Below are positions 1 to 6,710 of a stretch of DNA of 10,854 nucleotides, piece after piece; positions within the stretch are counted from its first letter, which is position 1, and every line of letters begins with the position of its first letter. Below the pieces are notes generated by a model. The model was not told the origin of the DNA. It made no database searches and worked only from the letters and a program-made list of their open reading frames with translations. Source of the stretch: Patescibacteria group bacterium (GTDB lineage: Bacteria > Patescibacteriota > Minisyncoccia > Phycocordibacterales > UBA2100); assembly GCA_024654485.1 (NCBI GenBank), contig JANLHO010000042.1, positions 1 through 10,854 of the forward strand, read 5' to 3'. Made by a program: the position numbers and the translations under genes.

Positions 1-522
1 CCGATATTTGATCCGACGACCAAAGAGGACACCCACGACCGCTCAATCACGCCGAGGGAGATGATAGCCGAGGGGCTCCTGACGCAAGAAATCTTTGACA
101 GCGTCAAGCAGACCGCTACGGCGCTTTTTACGCGCGGTCAGGAGCTGGCGGCAGTGCAGGGCCTTATCTTGGTTGATACGAAATACGAATTCGGCCTTGC
201 GGACGATGGTACACTGGTGCTCATAGACGAGATACACACGCCGGATTCGTCGCGCTTCTGGCAGCTCTCCTCCTACGCGGAGCGATTTGAAAAAGGCGAA
301 GAGCCGGAATACTTTGACAAGGAATTCTTGCGGCTGTGGTTCAAGGAAAATTCCGACCCCTACAAGGATAAGGAGCTTCCCGAAGCACCTCCGGAGATGG
401 TGCAGGAGCTCTCGCGCCGCTACATACAAATGTACGAGCAGATAACGGGCACGAAATTCGCCTCTGGAGAAGAGCCGATAATACCGCGCATTGAGCGCAA
501 CCTAAAAGCGTATAACGTTTAG
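1..522 (+). CDS. purC: Phosphoribosylaminoimidazole-succinocarboxamide synthase (SAICAR synthetase), C-terminal part; 5' end outside the window
   Basis: PurC ligates aspartate to CAIR using ATP in de novo purine synthesis (cytosol). The reading frame is open from base 1 to the TAG at 520-522, so about 173 C-terminal residues are visible and the N-terminal ATP-binding part lies upstream of the window. Recognisable family features are VDTKYEFGL followed by LIDEIHTPDSSRFW, which matches the second SAICAR synthetase signature (acidic residues, then D-S-S-R-aromatic). The C-terminal extension (SSYAERFEKGEEPEYFDKE) is typical of the longer PurC form. The stop is only 10 nt before purB, so the two are probably co-transcribed. 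The next pathway enzyme being encoded directly downstream supports the call. An internal ATG at 61 is not the true start, because conserved sequence continues upstream of it. Confidence 0.95.
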   Translation, partial: PIFDPTTKEDTHDRSITPREMIAEGLLTQEIFDSVKQTATALFTRGQELAAVQGLILVDTKYEFGLADDGTLVLIDEIHTPDSSRFWQLSSYAERFEKGEEPEYFDKEFLRLWFKENSDPYKDKELPEAPPEMVQELSRRYIQMYEQITGTKFASGEEPIIPRIERNLKAYNV

Positions 523-532
523 CGTAGAGAAT

Positions 533-1954
533 ATGGCAGACACAAACAACCATTCCCAACTGAAAGCCATCAATCCCATAGACGGGAGATACCACAGGAC
601 GACCGAGCCGCTGGCGGCGTACTTCAGCGAGTTCGCCTTGATGCACAAGCGGCTTGTCGTGGAGTGTGAGTATCTCATAGCGCTCTCCGAGGAAAGAAAG
701 ACCGGGATGCGTTCTCTGACCGAGGATGAGAAAGAATTATTGCGGCGATTGCCGGACATCTCCATAGAGGATGCGCGCATCATAAAAAGAATAGAGAAAG
801 AAGGGTACGAGGGGATTCCCGCGACCAATCACGACGTGAAAGCCGTGGAATATTTTATTAAGTCCAAGCTTAAAGGAACCTCGCTTGAAGACGTGTCGGA
901 ATGGGTGCATTTCGCGCTCACCTCGGAAGATATCAACAGCGTCGCGCATGGGTTCGCCGTTCGGTCCGCGATTGAGAGCGTCATGCTGCCAACGCTCGCG
1001 GATGTGGAAGGGTTTCTCGTCGCGCTGAAGAGCGAGCACGCGGCGACGCCGATGCTCGCACGTACGCACGGCCAGCCCGCATCTCCCACGACCTTTGGCA
1101 AGGAAATGGCGGTCTTCGCGAAGCGGCTTGAGCGGCAGGTTGAGGCTCTAAAGAGGCGCACCATCTTGGTAAAATTCGGCGGTGCGACGGGCAATTACAG
1201 CGCGCATGCGGTAGCCATTCCCGAAGTTGACTGGCCCGCCTTCGCCGCAATATTCATTGAGAGTCTCAATACGGAGGCGAATGGCAAGGAGCATTTCGTT
1301 CGTCTCGCGCTCAACGATACGACGACGCAGATAGAGCCGCACGACACCTTCGCGGAAATGTTTGACAACCTTCGCCGCGCAAACACGATACTCACCGACC
1401 TGTCGCAGGACATGTGGCGCTACATATCCGACGGCTGGGTCGTGCAGAAGCTAAAGGAGGGGGAGGTGGGCTCCTCGGCGATGCCGCACAAGGTCAACCC
1501 GATAGATTTTGAGAATGCGGAAGGCAATTTCGGGCTTGCCAACGCGCTCTTTGAACACCTGTCTCGGAAGCTGCCCGTCTCTAGATTGCAGCGCGACCTA
1601 TCCGACAGCACGGTGGAGCGCTCCATCGGAGTCGCTTTCGCATACTCGCTCATCGGCTACAAGGCGCTCCTGCGGGGCTTGGGCAACGTCGGCGTAAACC
1701 AAGAGGCGATGCTAGAGAGCCTGCAGGCGCATCCGGAAGTCATAGCCGAGGCCATACAGACCGTGCTGCGCAAGGAGGGAGTGAAGATCCCGTACGAGAA
1801 GCTAAAGAATCTAACGCGCGGCAAGAAAGTAACGATGGAAGACTTCGCCGCATTCATAGAGGGTCTGGAAGTCGCCGACGGCGTAAAGGCCCGCCTCAAA
1901 GAATTGCGCCCGGAGAACTACATCGGCCTCGCGGCGGAGATAGCCAAGGGATGA
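533..1954 (+). CDS. purB: Adenylosuccinate lyase
   Basis: PurB cleaves SAICAR to AICAR and adenylosuccinate to AMP, releasing fumarate each time. The 473-aa product belongs to the fumarase/aspartase superfamily and resembles the E. coli-type PurB, beginning with LKAINPIDGRY. Visible motifs are TSEDINS (130-136), ARTHGQPASPTTFGKE (176-191, containing the catalytic-type His179), the superfamily signature GSSAMPHKVNPI (313-324, on the mobile catalytic-serine loop), and RDLSDSTVERS (354-364). The protein looks complete with no broken motif. The start is 10 nt after the purC stop. The upstream sequence has only a weak purine stretch (agagaa) rather than a clear Shine-Dalgarno. The gene ends convergently with the minus-strand gene at 1974, 19 nt away. 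Confidence 0.97.
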   Translation: MADTNNHSQLKAINPIDGRYHRTTEPLAAYFSEFALMHKRLVVECEYLIALSEERKTGMRSLTEDEKELLRRLPDISIEDARIIKRIEKEGYEGIPATNHDVKAVEYFIKSKLKGTSLEDVSEWVHFALTSEDINSVAHGFAVRSAIESVMLPTLADVEGFLVALKSEHAATPMLARTHGQPASPTTFGKEMAVFAKRLERQVEALKRRTILVKFGGATGNYSAHAVAIPEVDWPAFAAIFIESLNTEANGKEHFVRLALNDTTTQIEPHDTFAEMFDNLRRANTILTDLSQDMWRYISDGWVVQKLKEGEVGSSAMPHKVNPIDFENAEGNFGLANALFEHLSRKLPVSRLQRDLSDSTVERSIGVAFAYSLIGYKALLRGLGNVGVNQEAMLESLQAHPEVIAEAIQTVLRKEGVKIPYEKLKNLTRGKKVTMEDFAAFIEGLEVADGVKARLKELRPENYIGLAAEIAKG

Positions 1955-2003
1955 CCGTCTGACAGATGTTCGTTCATTCAATGCTCGGCTTGTCTCCCTT
2001 GGC
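1943..2003. repeat. 9-bp inverted repeat across the convergent gene ends
   Basis: gccaaggga (1943-1951) and tcccttggc (1995-2003) are perfect inverted copies that straddle the 19-nt gap between purB and the convergent unknown gene. They lie inside the last codons of each gene (AKG-stop in purB, NAKGDKP in the other). A bidirectional terminator is possible, but the 43-nt loop and the lack of a T-tract make this weak. Confidence 0.3.
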
Positions 2004-2354
2004 GTTATCGCCCTTCTTTTCAAGATAGGCGAGCGCGAGAGCAAGGCGATATATGAGCTTGCCCCTGTTGTCCCAATCGGCCACCACGTCTTCCCGCATC
2101 GCGCGTTCCATGGCATTTTCCAAGGATCCGATGCCCTCGTTGTCGGCTTTTCCCAAAAGGAAATTTCTCTGCTCGTCAACCTCATCCTGCCGAACTCCCA
2201 GTTCCGGCATTTGCCGGAGGACACCCTCGATGTCGTCCCTCATGCTTTCAGCGACTTCTAAAAATGCGCCAGGCTCGTCATAAGTAGTCCTACGCTCCGC
2301 GTTCGGCATGCCCCGCCGATAAAAGCCCATGGATTCTCCGGATCCCTTTGGCAT
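1974..2354 (-). CDS. Small acidic helical protein of unknown function
   Basis: The product is 126 aa and I do not recognise it. It has no signal peptide, no membrane segment and no cysteine motif. From about residue 30 on it is rich in E, R, L and A and predicted mainly helical (AFLEVAESMRDDIEGVLRQM, then LENAMERAMREDVVADWDNRGKLIYRLALALAYLEKK). The C-terminus is a short charged tail. The start at 2354 is favoured because a -10-like TATACT lies 8 nt upstream on the minus strand. This fits a short-leader or leaderless mRNA independent of the permease gene, whose stop is 28 nt upstream. A later in-frame Met at residue 9 is a possible alternative start. The coding potential is credible because the frame is open, sits in an operon-like position and has a biased composition, but homology is unknown. 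Confidence 0.6.
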   Translation of the reverse strand: MPKGSGESMGFYRRGMPNAERRTTYDEPGAFLEVAESMRDDIEGVLRQMPELGVRQDEVDEQRNFLLGKADNEGIGSLENAMERAMREDVVADWDNRGKLIYRLALALAYLEKKGDNAKGDKPSIE

Positions 2355-2362
2355 ATGAGTGA

Positions 2363-2368
2363 AGTATA
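2363..2368 (-). promoter_or_regulatory. -10 box for the unknown gene starting at 2354
   Basis: TATACT on the minus strand ends 8 nt before the ATG, so transcription would start at or within a few bases of the start codon. No convincing -35 hexamer is visible. Confidence 0.4.
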
Positions 2369-2382
2369 CAACGCCATGCGCC

Positions 2383-3165
2383 CTACTGCTTCAAGCCAAG
2401 CCCCGTGCGGATGAGGTACCAATTGACTGCGATGAGGAGCGCTATAAGCCCGAAAAGTACGGCGAGCGATGTAGCTAGCGGGACATCGGTGATGCCGAGG
2501 AAGCCGTAGCGGAAGCCGTTGATGAGATAGAAGAGGGGATTCACGTGGGTGACGTACTGCGCCGCCTGCGGCAGCGAGCTTATGGAGTAGAAAACGCCGC
2601 CGAGGTAGATGAGCGGAGTGAGGACGAAAGTGGGCACTATGTTGATACCGTCTATGGATTTGGCATAGATGCCGTTGACCAATCCCGCAAGCGAGAATAC
2701 AAAAGCGGTAAGGACCGCAAAAAGCAAGATGACTCCCGCGCTCGCTATCGCTATGTGTAGGTTCGTGAAGAAGAGAGAAATGGCGAGGACAAGCGCGCCC
2801 ACAAGAATGCCGCGTACGACGCCGCCCGAAATGAAGCCCGCTATCATTATCCACGGCGGCATCGGGGAGACGAGCTGCTCTTCTATGGAACGTGCGAAGA
2901 ATTTGGACTGGAAAAAAGTGAAGGATGAATTGGTGTATGAATTGGTCACGATAGCGAGCATCACGAGGCCGGGTACGACGAACGACATATAATCCACGCC
3001 CTGCATCTCTCCTATACGCGAACCCAATACCGCTCCGAAGATAAGGAAGTAGAGGGAGGAGGTGATTATGCTCGGCAGGAAGGTCTGCCCCCAGATGCGG
3101 AACATGCGCACCACATCCTTGCGCAGCATCGTGTAGAAAGCGATCCATTTTTGGTATGTGGTCAT
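2383..3165 (-). CDS. yadH: ABC-2 type exporter permease, YadH-like
   Basis: This is a 260-aa integral membrane subunit of an ABC-2 exporter. It pairs with the ATPase encoded just upstream, and the substrate is unknown. About six hydrophobic segments are visible. The sequence follows E. coli YadH along its length as I recall that protein: MFRIWGQTFLP near the N-terminus, GSRIGEMQG, FVVPGLVMLAIVTNSYTN, the QRNIEE-like loop SIEEQLVSPMP, and the family hallmark PTFVLTPLIYLGGVFYSISSLP followed by NPLFYLINGFRYGFLGITDVPL. I chose the start at 3165 (MTTYQKW) because it aligns with the YadH N-terminus. The longer frame from 3195 begins inside the folded insertion element and would add ten unrelated residues. 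In closely packed operons yadH directly follows yadG. Here they are 132 nt apart because of the insertion at 3169-3291. Confidence 0.9.
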   Translation of the reverse strand: MTTYQKWIAFYTMLRKDVVRMFRIWGQTFLPSIITSSLYFLIFGAVLGSRIGEMQGVDYMSFVVPGLVMLAIVTNSYTNSSFTFFQSKFFARSIEEQLVSPMPPWIMIAGFISGGVVRGILVGALVLAISLFFTNLHIAIASAGVILLFAVLTAFVFSLAGLVNGIYAKSIDGINIVPTFVLTPLIYLGGVFYSISSLPQAAQYVTHVNPLFYLINGFRYGFLGITDVPLATSLAVLFGLIALLIAVNWYLIRTGLGLKQ

Positions 3166-3299
3166 ATCGTGTGCAAGACTTTTCTCGGCATGCATTTCTG
3201 GAGTACACGATTTTTCTGCTGAAAAATCGCTCGGCTACGCCGCCGCCGCGGCGTAGAGCCTCCAGAAACGCATGCACTCAAAAAGTCTTTTGTCATATC
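3161..3299. mobile_element. MITE-like folded insertion (3169-3291) with 8-bp flanking direct repeats
   Basis: gtcatatc occurs at 3161-3168 and again at 3292-3299, flanking a 123-bp insert. The insert has outer inverted arms aagactttt (3175-3183) with aaaagtctt (3281-3289), then a 16-bp arm pair 3188-3203 with 3260-3275 (15 of 16 paired). Two internal perfect hairpins follow: a 9-bp stem at 3208-3216/3221-3229 with a 4-nt loop, and a 9-bp stem at 3235-3243/3248-3256 with a 4-nt loop. The predicted fold is a long stem carrying two hairpins. Deleting the insert with one direct repeat would restore TGA-T-ATG, a one-nucleotide spacing between the yadG stop and the yadH start. No transposase is encoded, so movement would need a partner elsewhere. 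The arms do not begin exactly at the direct repeats (6 nt on one side, 2 nt on the other), which weakens a simple MITE reading. Confidence 0.65.
3162..3296 (-). other. 44-codon ORF created by the insertion, stop overlapping the yadH start
   Basis: On the minus strand the upstream copy of the direct repeat supplies an ATG (3296-3294) two nucleotides after the yadG stop codon's first base context. The frame stays open through the whole insert for 44 codons and stops with a TGA at 3164-3162, which overlaps the yadH ATG (3165-3163) as ATGA. The predicted peptide is Arg-rich in its middle (about codons 16-22) and matches nothing I know. It could preserve translational coupling between yadG and yadH. 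It may not be a selected gene. Confidence 0.35.
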
Positions 3300-4068
3300 A
3301 TTTGTCGCTTTCGTTGATTAGTTGCAAAAAGACTTCCTCAAGCCGGCCGCCACGATACCCCTCGGCCGCTTGGCCCTCATCGGTATGCATTGCAAGGATA
3401 TCTTTCATCGTACCGTTCCTTATTATCTCGCCATAGTTCAAGATGGCGACATGATTGGCGAGCTGCTCGGCCTCCTCCAGATAGTGGGTGGTGAGTAGGA
3501 TAGTGACGCCCTCGCCGGTGAGCTTGCGAAGATAGCTCCACATGCCGCGCCGCAGCTCCACATCCACGCCGGCGGTCGGCTCGTCCAGTATCAGGAAACG
3601 CGGCTTGTGTATGAGGGCGCGGGCTATCATAAGGCGGCGCTTCATGCCGCCGGAGAGCTGCATGGCCTGACCCGTCATTTTGTCGCCAAGGCCGAGGTCG
3701 GCGAGGAGCTGCTTGGCGCGGGGGATGGCTTCGGAGCGGGGGATACCGTAGTAGCCGCCCTGATTGACGACGATGTCCAGCACCTTCTCAAACGGGTTGA
3801 AATTTATCTCCTGCCCGACGAGGCCTATCTGCGTCTTGGCTTTCTCGGTGTCTTTGTCTATGTCGTAGCCGAATACGGAGACCGTGCCTCCGGTCTTGGT
3901 GACAAGTCCCGTAACGATGCCGATGATGGTAGTCTTGCCCGCGCCGTTGGGCCCCAAGAGCGCGAAGAAATCTCCCTCGGGCACTTCAAGCGAAACGCCC
4001 TTCAGCGCGACGGTGCCGCTACCATAGGTCTTTTTGAGGTCTTTTATGACAAGTGCGGGGAATGACAT
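3298..4068 (-). CDS. yadG: ABC exporter ATP-binding protein, YadG-like
   Basis: This is a 256-aa ATPase subunit of an ABC-2 exporter, cytosolic and docking to the YadH permease. All nucleotide-binding motifs are present: Walker A GPNGAGKTT (39-47), Q-loop Gln86, signature LSGGMKRR (138-145), Walker B FLILDEP (158-164) and the H-loop in TTH (His195). YadG-like segments include SVFGYDIDKDTEKAKTQIGLV, NPFEKVLDIVVNQGGYYGI and RFLILDEPTAGVDVELRRGMW. The C-terminal extension is short. After NGTMKDIL it goes almost directly to RLEEVFLQLINE, whereas E. coli YadG (about 308 aa from memory) carries roughly 50 more residues between these points. The ATG is 9 nt after the HAD gene stop, with no Shine-Dalgarno, so translation probably continues from the upstream gene. 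Confidence 0.92.
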   Translation of the reverse strand: MSFPALVIKDLKKTYGSGTVALKGVSLEVPEGDFFALLGPNGAGKTTIIGIVTGLVTKTGGTVSVFGYDIDKDTEKAKTQIGLVGQEINFNPFEKVLDIVVNQGGYYGIPRSEAIPRAKQLLADLGLGDKMTGQAMQLSGGMKRRLMIARALIHKPRFLILDEPTAGVDVELRRGMWSYLRKLTGEGVTILLTTHYLEEAEQLANHVAILNYGEIIRNGTMKDILAMHTDEGQAAEGYRGGRLEEVFLQLINESDK

Positions 4069-4077
4069 ACGACGAGC

Positions 4078-4806
4078 CTATGAGGATAGCAGCTCGCGCT
4101 GTATGAAGTCAAAGGTTTCAGATGGGTCTTTCACCGCATGCGTCGGGATGACGCCGATGACACTCTCGTCGTTGCCGCCGGGGAATAGCGCGTCGCCGAT
4201 GTACAGGCACTCCTCTTTTTTCCAGCCTCTGTCCTCCATGAGTCGGGCAATGTTGCGGCCCTTGTTCTTTCCCGCAAGTATGAAATCTATGGTGGTCGTG
4301 CCGGCAGGCATCGCCTCTATGCCTATATCGCGCAACTTCTTGAGCTCGTCCGCATGGCGCGCGAGTAATCCCCGGCGCTTCGCTTGGTCGGGATCGTATG
4401 CATATTTCTTCTCGTTGCTCTCGTGAAATCCGAGCGTGCTGTATGCGAGCTGGCTGCCGCGGTTCTCAAATAAATCGGTCTTGTCTTTGACGGGCAGGCC
4501 GAGGTCGGAGGTCAGTACGTCGGCAAAAGCGCGTACGGCCTGCTCTTGCCGCGCGGAAACCGTCTCGTGCCACAGGAGTGTGCCGTCTTTGCCTACAGCG
4601 TGATTGCCTTGCTGGCTTAGCATGTAGTAATTGCCGGAATTGGGGAGAGGTATCTGCGCGCGTATTTGGTCTACCGCGCCGCCCGTTACGACGATGACAT
4701 CGCGCTCGCCGCACACTCTCTCAAATATAGGCACGTGCTCGGGCAGCATCTGCGCGCGGCTCGGAGTGAGAGTGCTGTCAAGATCAAAAAATATGTGCTT
4801 TATCAT
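4078..4806 (-). CDS. HAD-IIB family hydrolase, phosphomannomutase-like
   Basis: The product is a 242-aa soluble HAD-superfamily enzyme. Motif I is FFDLDST (6-12, with nucleophile Asp8 and acid/base Asp10), motif II is VTGG (40-43), the motif III lysine is likely in AGKNKGRNI (178-186), and motif IV is GDALFPGGND (204-213). The GD-x-x-x-PGGND string and the following THAVKDPSET strongly resemble eukaryotic-type phosphomannomutases (PMM2-like GDKTMPGGND). Other HAD-IIB sugar phosphatases share the fold. The most likely role is a sugar-phosphate phosphatase or mutase, which would fit the nearby galU in nucleotide-sugar metabolism. Substrate specificity cannot be read from the sequence. The gene lies 42 nt after the PurH-type gene and 9 nt before yadG. 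There is no Shine-Dalgarno before its ATG. Confidence 0.8.
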   Translation of the reverse strand: MIKHIFFDLDSTLTPSRAQMLPEHVPIFERVCGERDVIVVTGGAVDQIRAQIPLPNSGNYYMLSQQGNHAVGKDGTLLWHETVSARQEQAVRAFADVLTSDLGLPVKDKTDLFENRGSQLAYSTLGFHESNEKKYAYDPDQAKRRGLLARHADELKKLRDIGIEAMPAGTTTIDFILAGKNKGRNIARLMEDRGWKKEECLYIGDALFPGGNDESVIGVIPTHAVKDPSETFDFIQRELLSS

Positions 4807-4826
4807 GTAAAAAGACTGGGAAAGTG

Positions 4827-4845
4827 ATAAAGGTCGGTCCTTTAT
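4827..4845. other. Small hairpin between the PurH-like and HAD genes
   Basis: ataaagg and cctttat form a 7-bp stem around a 5-nt loop in the 42-nt gap between the two minus-strand genes. It is AT-rich at the base and lacks a clear T-tract. It may be a weak attenuator or processing site, or simply chance. Confidence 0.25.
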
Positions 4846-4848
4846 ATT

Positions 4849-5421
4849 TTATGGACGGCTCTCCCAGTAGTCGGCGGATGCGGCGGTGTATTCGGATACG
4901 CGGCGCTCGGCGGCGGCCGTGAGCTTGTTGAGCAGCTTCTCGCGCTTCTCCTCCGACCCGCCGGAATCTATAAATGCCTCCACCTCCGCTATCTGCGCGG
5001 GGTCGGATACGGTGATGCGCCTCCCCTTGGCGGCCGAGCGCAGGAGGGTAGGGCCGCCGATGTCGGTCTTTTCTATCACGCCCTCAGGCGTCGCGCCTGC
5101 GTCGGCTATCGTTTTCTCCAGAGGATAGAGCGTCACATAGACGAGGTCTATGCGGGGGACGCCCAGGCGCTCAAGCTCCGCTTGGTCCGCATCGGTCGCG
5201 AGGAGCGCGGCGTGCAGCTCGCGCGAGAGGGTTACCACGCGGTGGCCGAGTATCGGTGCGCCCACTATCTCGCTCACATCTCGGCAAGCCGCCCCGTTCT
5301 CGTTTAGATACTTCGCTGTTCCGGCGGAGCCCATGAGCGACCAGTCGTGCGCTTGCAGGAACTTCGCGAACCCTAGGAGAGGATCGTCTTTTTCGTAGGA
5401 TGCCAAAAGTGCGGTCTTCAT
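4849..5421 (-). CDS. purH: Stand-alone IMP cyclohydrolase-type domain (PurH N-terminal, MGS-like)
   Basis: The 190-aa protein covers only the N-terminal MGS-like IMP cyclohydrolase half of bifunctional PurH. The AICAR formyltransferase half (about 320 residues) is absent and the gene ends cleanly. Alignable segments are TALLASYEKDD (PurH LSVSDK region), GSAGTAKYL (31-39, usually STGGTA), DVSEIVGAPILGHRVVTLSRELHAALL (48-74), LVYVTLYPLEKT (93-104) and TDIGGPTLLRSAAKG (119-133). Relative to the cyclohydrolase active site as known in avian ATIC, Tyr99, Asp120 and Lys132 are kept, but the lysine of the R-V-K-T-L-H-P motif is Val63 and its His-Pro is Ser-Arg. Catalysis is therefore uncertain. The ATG lies 5 nt after the galU stop. 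The symbol denotes homology to the purH N-domain only. Confidence 0.85.
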   Translation of the reverse strand: MKTALLASYEKDDPLLGFAKFLQAHDWSLMGSAGTAKYLNENGAACRDVSEIVGAPILGHRVVTLSRELHAALLATDADQAELERLGVPRIDLVYVTLYPLEKTIADAGATPEGVIEKTDIGGPTLLRSAAKGRRITVSDPAQIAEVEAFIDSGGSEEKREKLLNKLTAAAERRVSEYTAASADYWESRP

Positions 5422-5426
5422 CGTAA

Positions 5427-6299
5427 TTAGAGATCAAGGCTTTTAAGGTAGTCGCGGAAGTCGCCGTTGAGGTCGGGGTGCTTCAGGCCGAAGGCGACGA
5501 CCGTTTTGAGATATTCCAGCTTGTTGCCCGTGTCGTAGTAGATGCCGTTCTTTATCTCTATGGCATGTATGTCCTGCTCTTTCAGGAGCGCGCTTATCGC
5601 GTCTATGAGCCATAGCTCGCCGTCCTTGCCGAGAGGCGTCTCGGCCAATATCTCAAAAAGGCGGGGCGGCATGATGTATGCGCCGTGCGCCGCGAGATCC
5701 GACGGCGCTTTATCCGGCGCGGGCTTTTCCACGATGCTGTTTATCTTGAACACGTTGCCCTCTATGGGGGAAACATCGGCGATGCCGTATCTGGATACTG
5801 AGTCTTTGGGGACGCGTACCGCCGAGATGTTGGGGACCTCGTGTTTCTCCCACGCTTCTATCATCTGCTTCAGGCGCGGCGGGTCGGAATGAATGAACTC
5901 GTCGCCCCAAAGTATGGCAAAGGGCTCATCTCCTATGACGCTCCGCGCGTTTAGGATGGGCGTGCCGTTGCCGTAGGGGCCTTTCTGGCGCACATATATG
6001 AAATTGGCCATGTCGGCTATCTTGAGCATCTCCGCGGCCTGCTCCTTTTTGCCCGCTTCCAGAAGGCGCTTCTCCAGCTCGTAAGGGTAATCAAAATGGT
6101 CTTCTATGGAGCGTTTGTTCCATCCGGTGACTATGACTATCTCCTCTATGCCGGAGCTTACGGCCTCCTCCACCACGTATTGGATGATGGGCTTGTCCAC
6201 GATAGGGAGCATTTCCTTGGGCATCGCTTTCGTGGCGGGCAGGAAGCGCGTCCCGATGCCTGCCGCGGGTATCACGGCCTTGCGTATCTTCTGTGCCAT
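5427..6299 (-). CDS. galU: UTP-glucose-1-phosphate uridylyltransferase
   Basis: GalU makes UDP-glucose from UTP and glucose-1-phosphate, feeding glycan and surface polysaccharide synthesis. From the chosen start the protein is 290 aa, normal for bacterial GalU. The nucleotide-binding loop PAAGIGTRFLPATKAMPKEM (11-30) is intact. So are the WGDE motif (131-134), the YGIAD segment (171-175) and EKP (191-193). A longer frame from 6368 adds 23 residues with no family similarity and would overlap the promoter. The start at 6299 (MAQKIRK) is supported by an extended -10 sequence ending 6 nt upstream. The gene heads the minus-strand run and may be transcribed as a leaderless mRNA. Confidence 0.95.
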   Translation of the reverse strand: MAQKIRKAVIPAAGIGTRFLPATKAMPKEMLPIVDKPIIQYVVEEAVSSGIEEIVIVTGWNKRSIEDHFDYPYELEKRLLEAGKKEQAAEMLKIADMANFIYVRQKGPYGNGTPILNARSVIGDEPFAILWGDEFIHSDPPRLKQMIEAWEKHEVPNISAVRVPKDSVSRYGIADVSPIEGNVFKINSIVEKPAPDKAPSDLAAHGAYIMPPRLFEILAETPLGKDGELWLIDAISALLKEQDIHAIEIKNGIYYDTGNKLEYLKTVVAFGLKHPDLNGDFRDYLKSLDL

Positions 6300-6305
6300 G
6301 TCGCA

Positions 6306-6314
6306 ATAGTACCA
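6306..6314 (-). promoter_or_regulatory. Extended -10 promoter element of galU
   Basis: On the minus strand TGG-TACTAT forms a TGn extended -10 whose last base is 6 nt before the galU ATG. This places the transcription start at about the A of ATG, so the mRNA would be leaderless. The -35 region is weak, as is usual with extended -10 promoters. Confidence 0.5.
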
Positions 6315-6390
6315 GTGTGCCGGAGAATCCCGAAATACGGGGCGTTTTTGGGGGAGTGGATAACGCACTGGCGCATTTGTGCCCAGAAGC

Positions 6391-6408
6391 CATACTTACG
6401 GCATACCA
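6391..6408 (+). promoter_or_regulatory. -10-like box and shared motif upstream of the DUF378 gene
   Basis: catact followed by tacggcatacca lies 40 nt before the DUF378 ATG. The same motif (16 of 18 bases) recurs at 6812-6829 before the SWIB gene, where the first hexamer is the better -10 TATACT. I read it as a promoter -10 with a conserved initially transcribed sequence. Confidence 0.45.
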
Positions 6409-6448
6409 CCAAGAGGTCGACCTTATCAGTCAAACTCATTAATTCTTC

Positions 6449-6691
6449 ATGGATTCAAAAGCTTTGCACATGGTCGCGTGGATACTCGTGATCGTGGGAG
6501 GCCTCAACTGGCTTCTGGTTGGCGTACTAGGATGGGATATAGGAGCGCTCTTCGGCGGCATGGATGCTGTCATATCTAGGGCTATCTACGTCCTTGTGGG
6601 TCTCGCGGCTATTTTTGAGCTCGTGACGCACAAGAAGAGCTGCAAGAAGTGCAGCGCTTCCGCTCCGGCTCCTATGGCTTCTACGATGTAA
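6449..6691 (+). CDS. DUF378 family small membrane protein
   Basis: The product is an 80-aa protein with two predicted transmembrane helices (about residues 8-28 and 42-60). The family signature GGLNWLLVG (17-25) and the later IYVLVGLAAIFEL (46-58) identify DUF378. The function of DUF378 is unknown. The C-terminal tail is Lys-rich with a CKKC pair (65-68), then Ser/Ala/Pro-rich, and probably faces the cytosol. There is no Shine-Dalgarno before the ATG. The leader carries the promoter motif shared with the downstream SWIB gene. The gene is divergent from galU and ends before a strong hairpin at 6711-6754. Confidence 0.85.
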   Translation: MDSKALHMVAWILVIVGGLNWLLVGVLGWDIGALFGGMDAVISRAIYVLVGLAAIFELVTHKKSCKKCSASAPAPMASTM

Positions 6692-6710
6692 TCTCGCCGG
6701 ACCTCTCCGC

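Noticed and set aside
2258..3277. 339-aa minus-strand frame overlapping the permease gene
   Set aside because: It is in another frame over a clear YadH homologue, is rich in His/Arg with no recognisable domain, and crosses the insertion element. It is a shadow of high-GC coding sequence.
3175..3289. Integron attC site
   Set aside because: The folded length is plausible, but there are no conserved core-site sequences (GTTRRRY/RYYYAAC), no cassette array and no integron integrase. The 8-bp flanking direct repeat fits transposition better.
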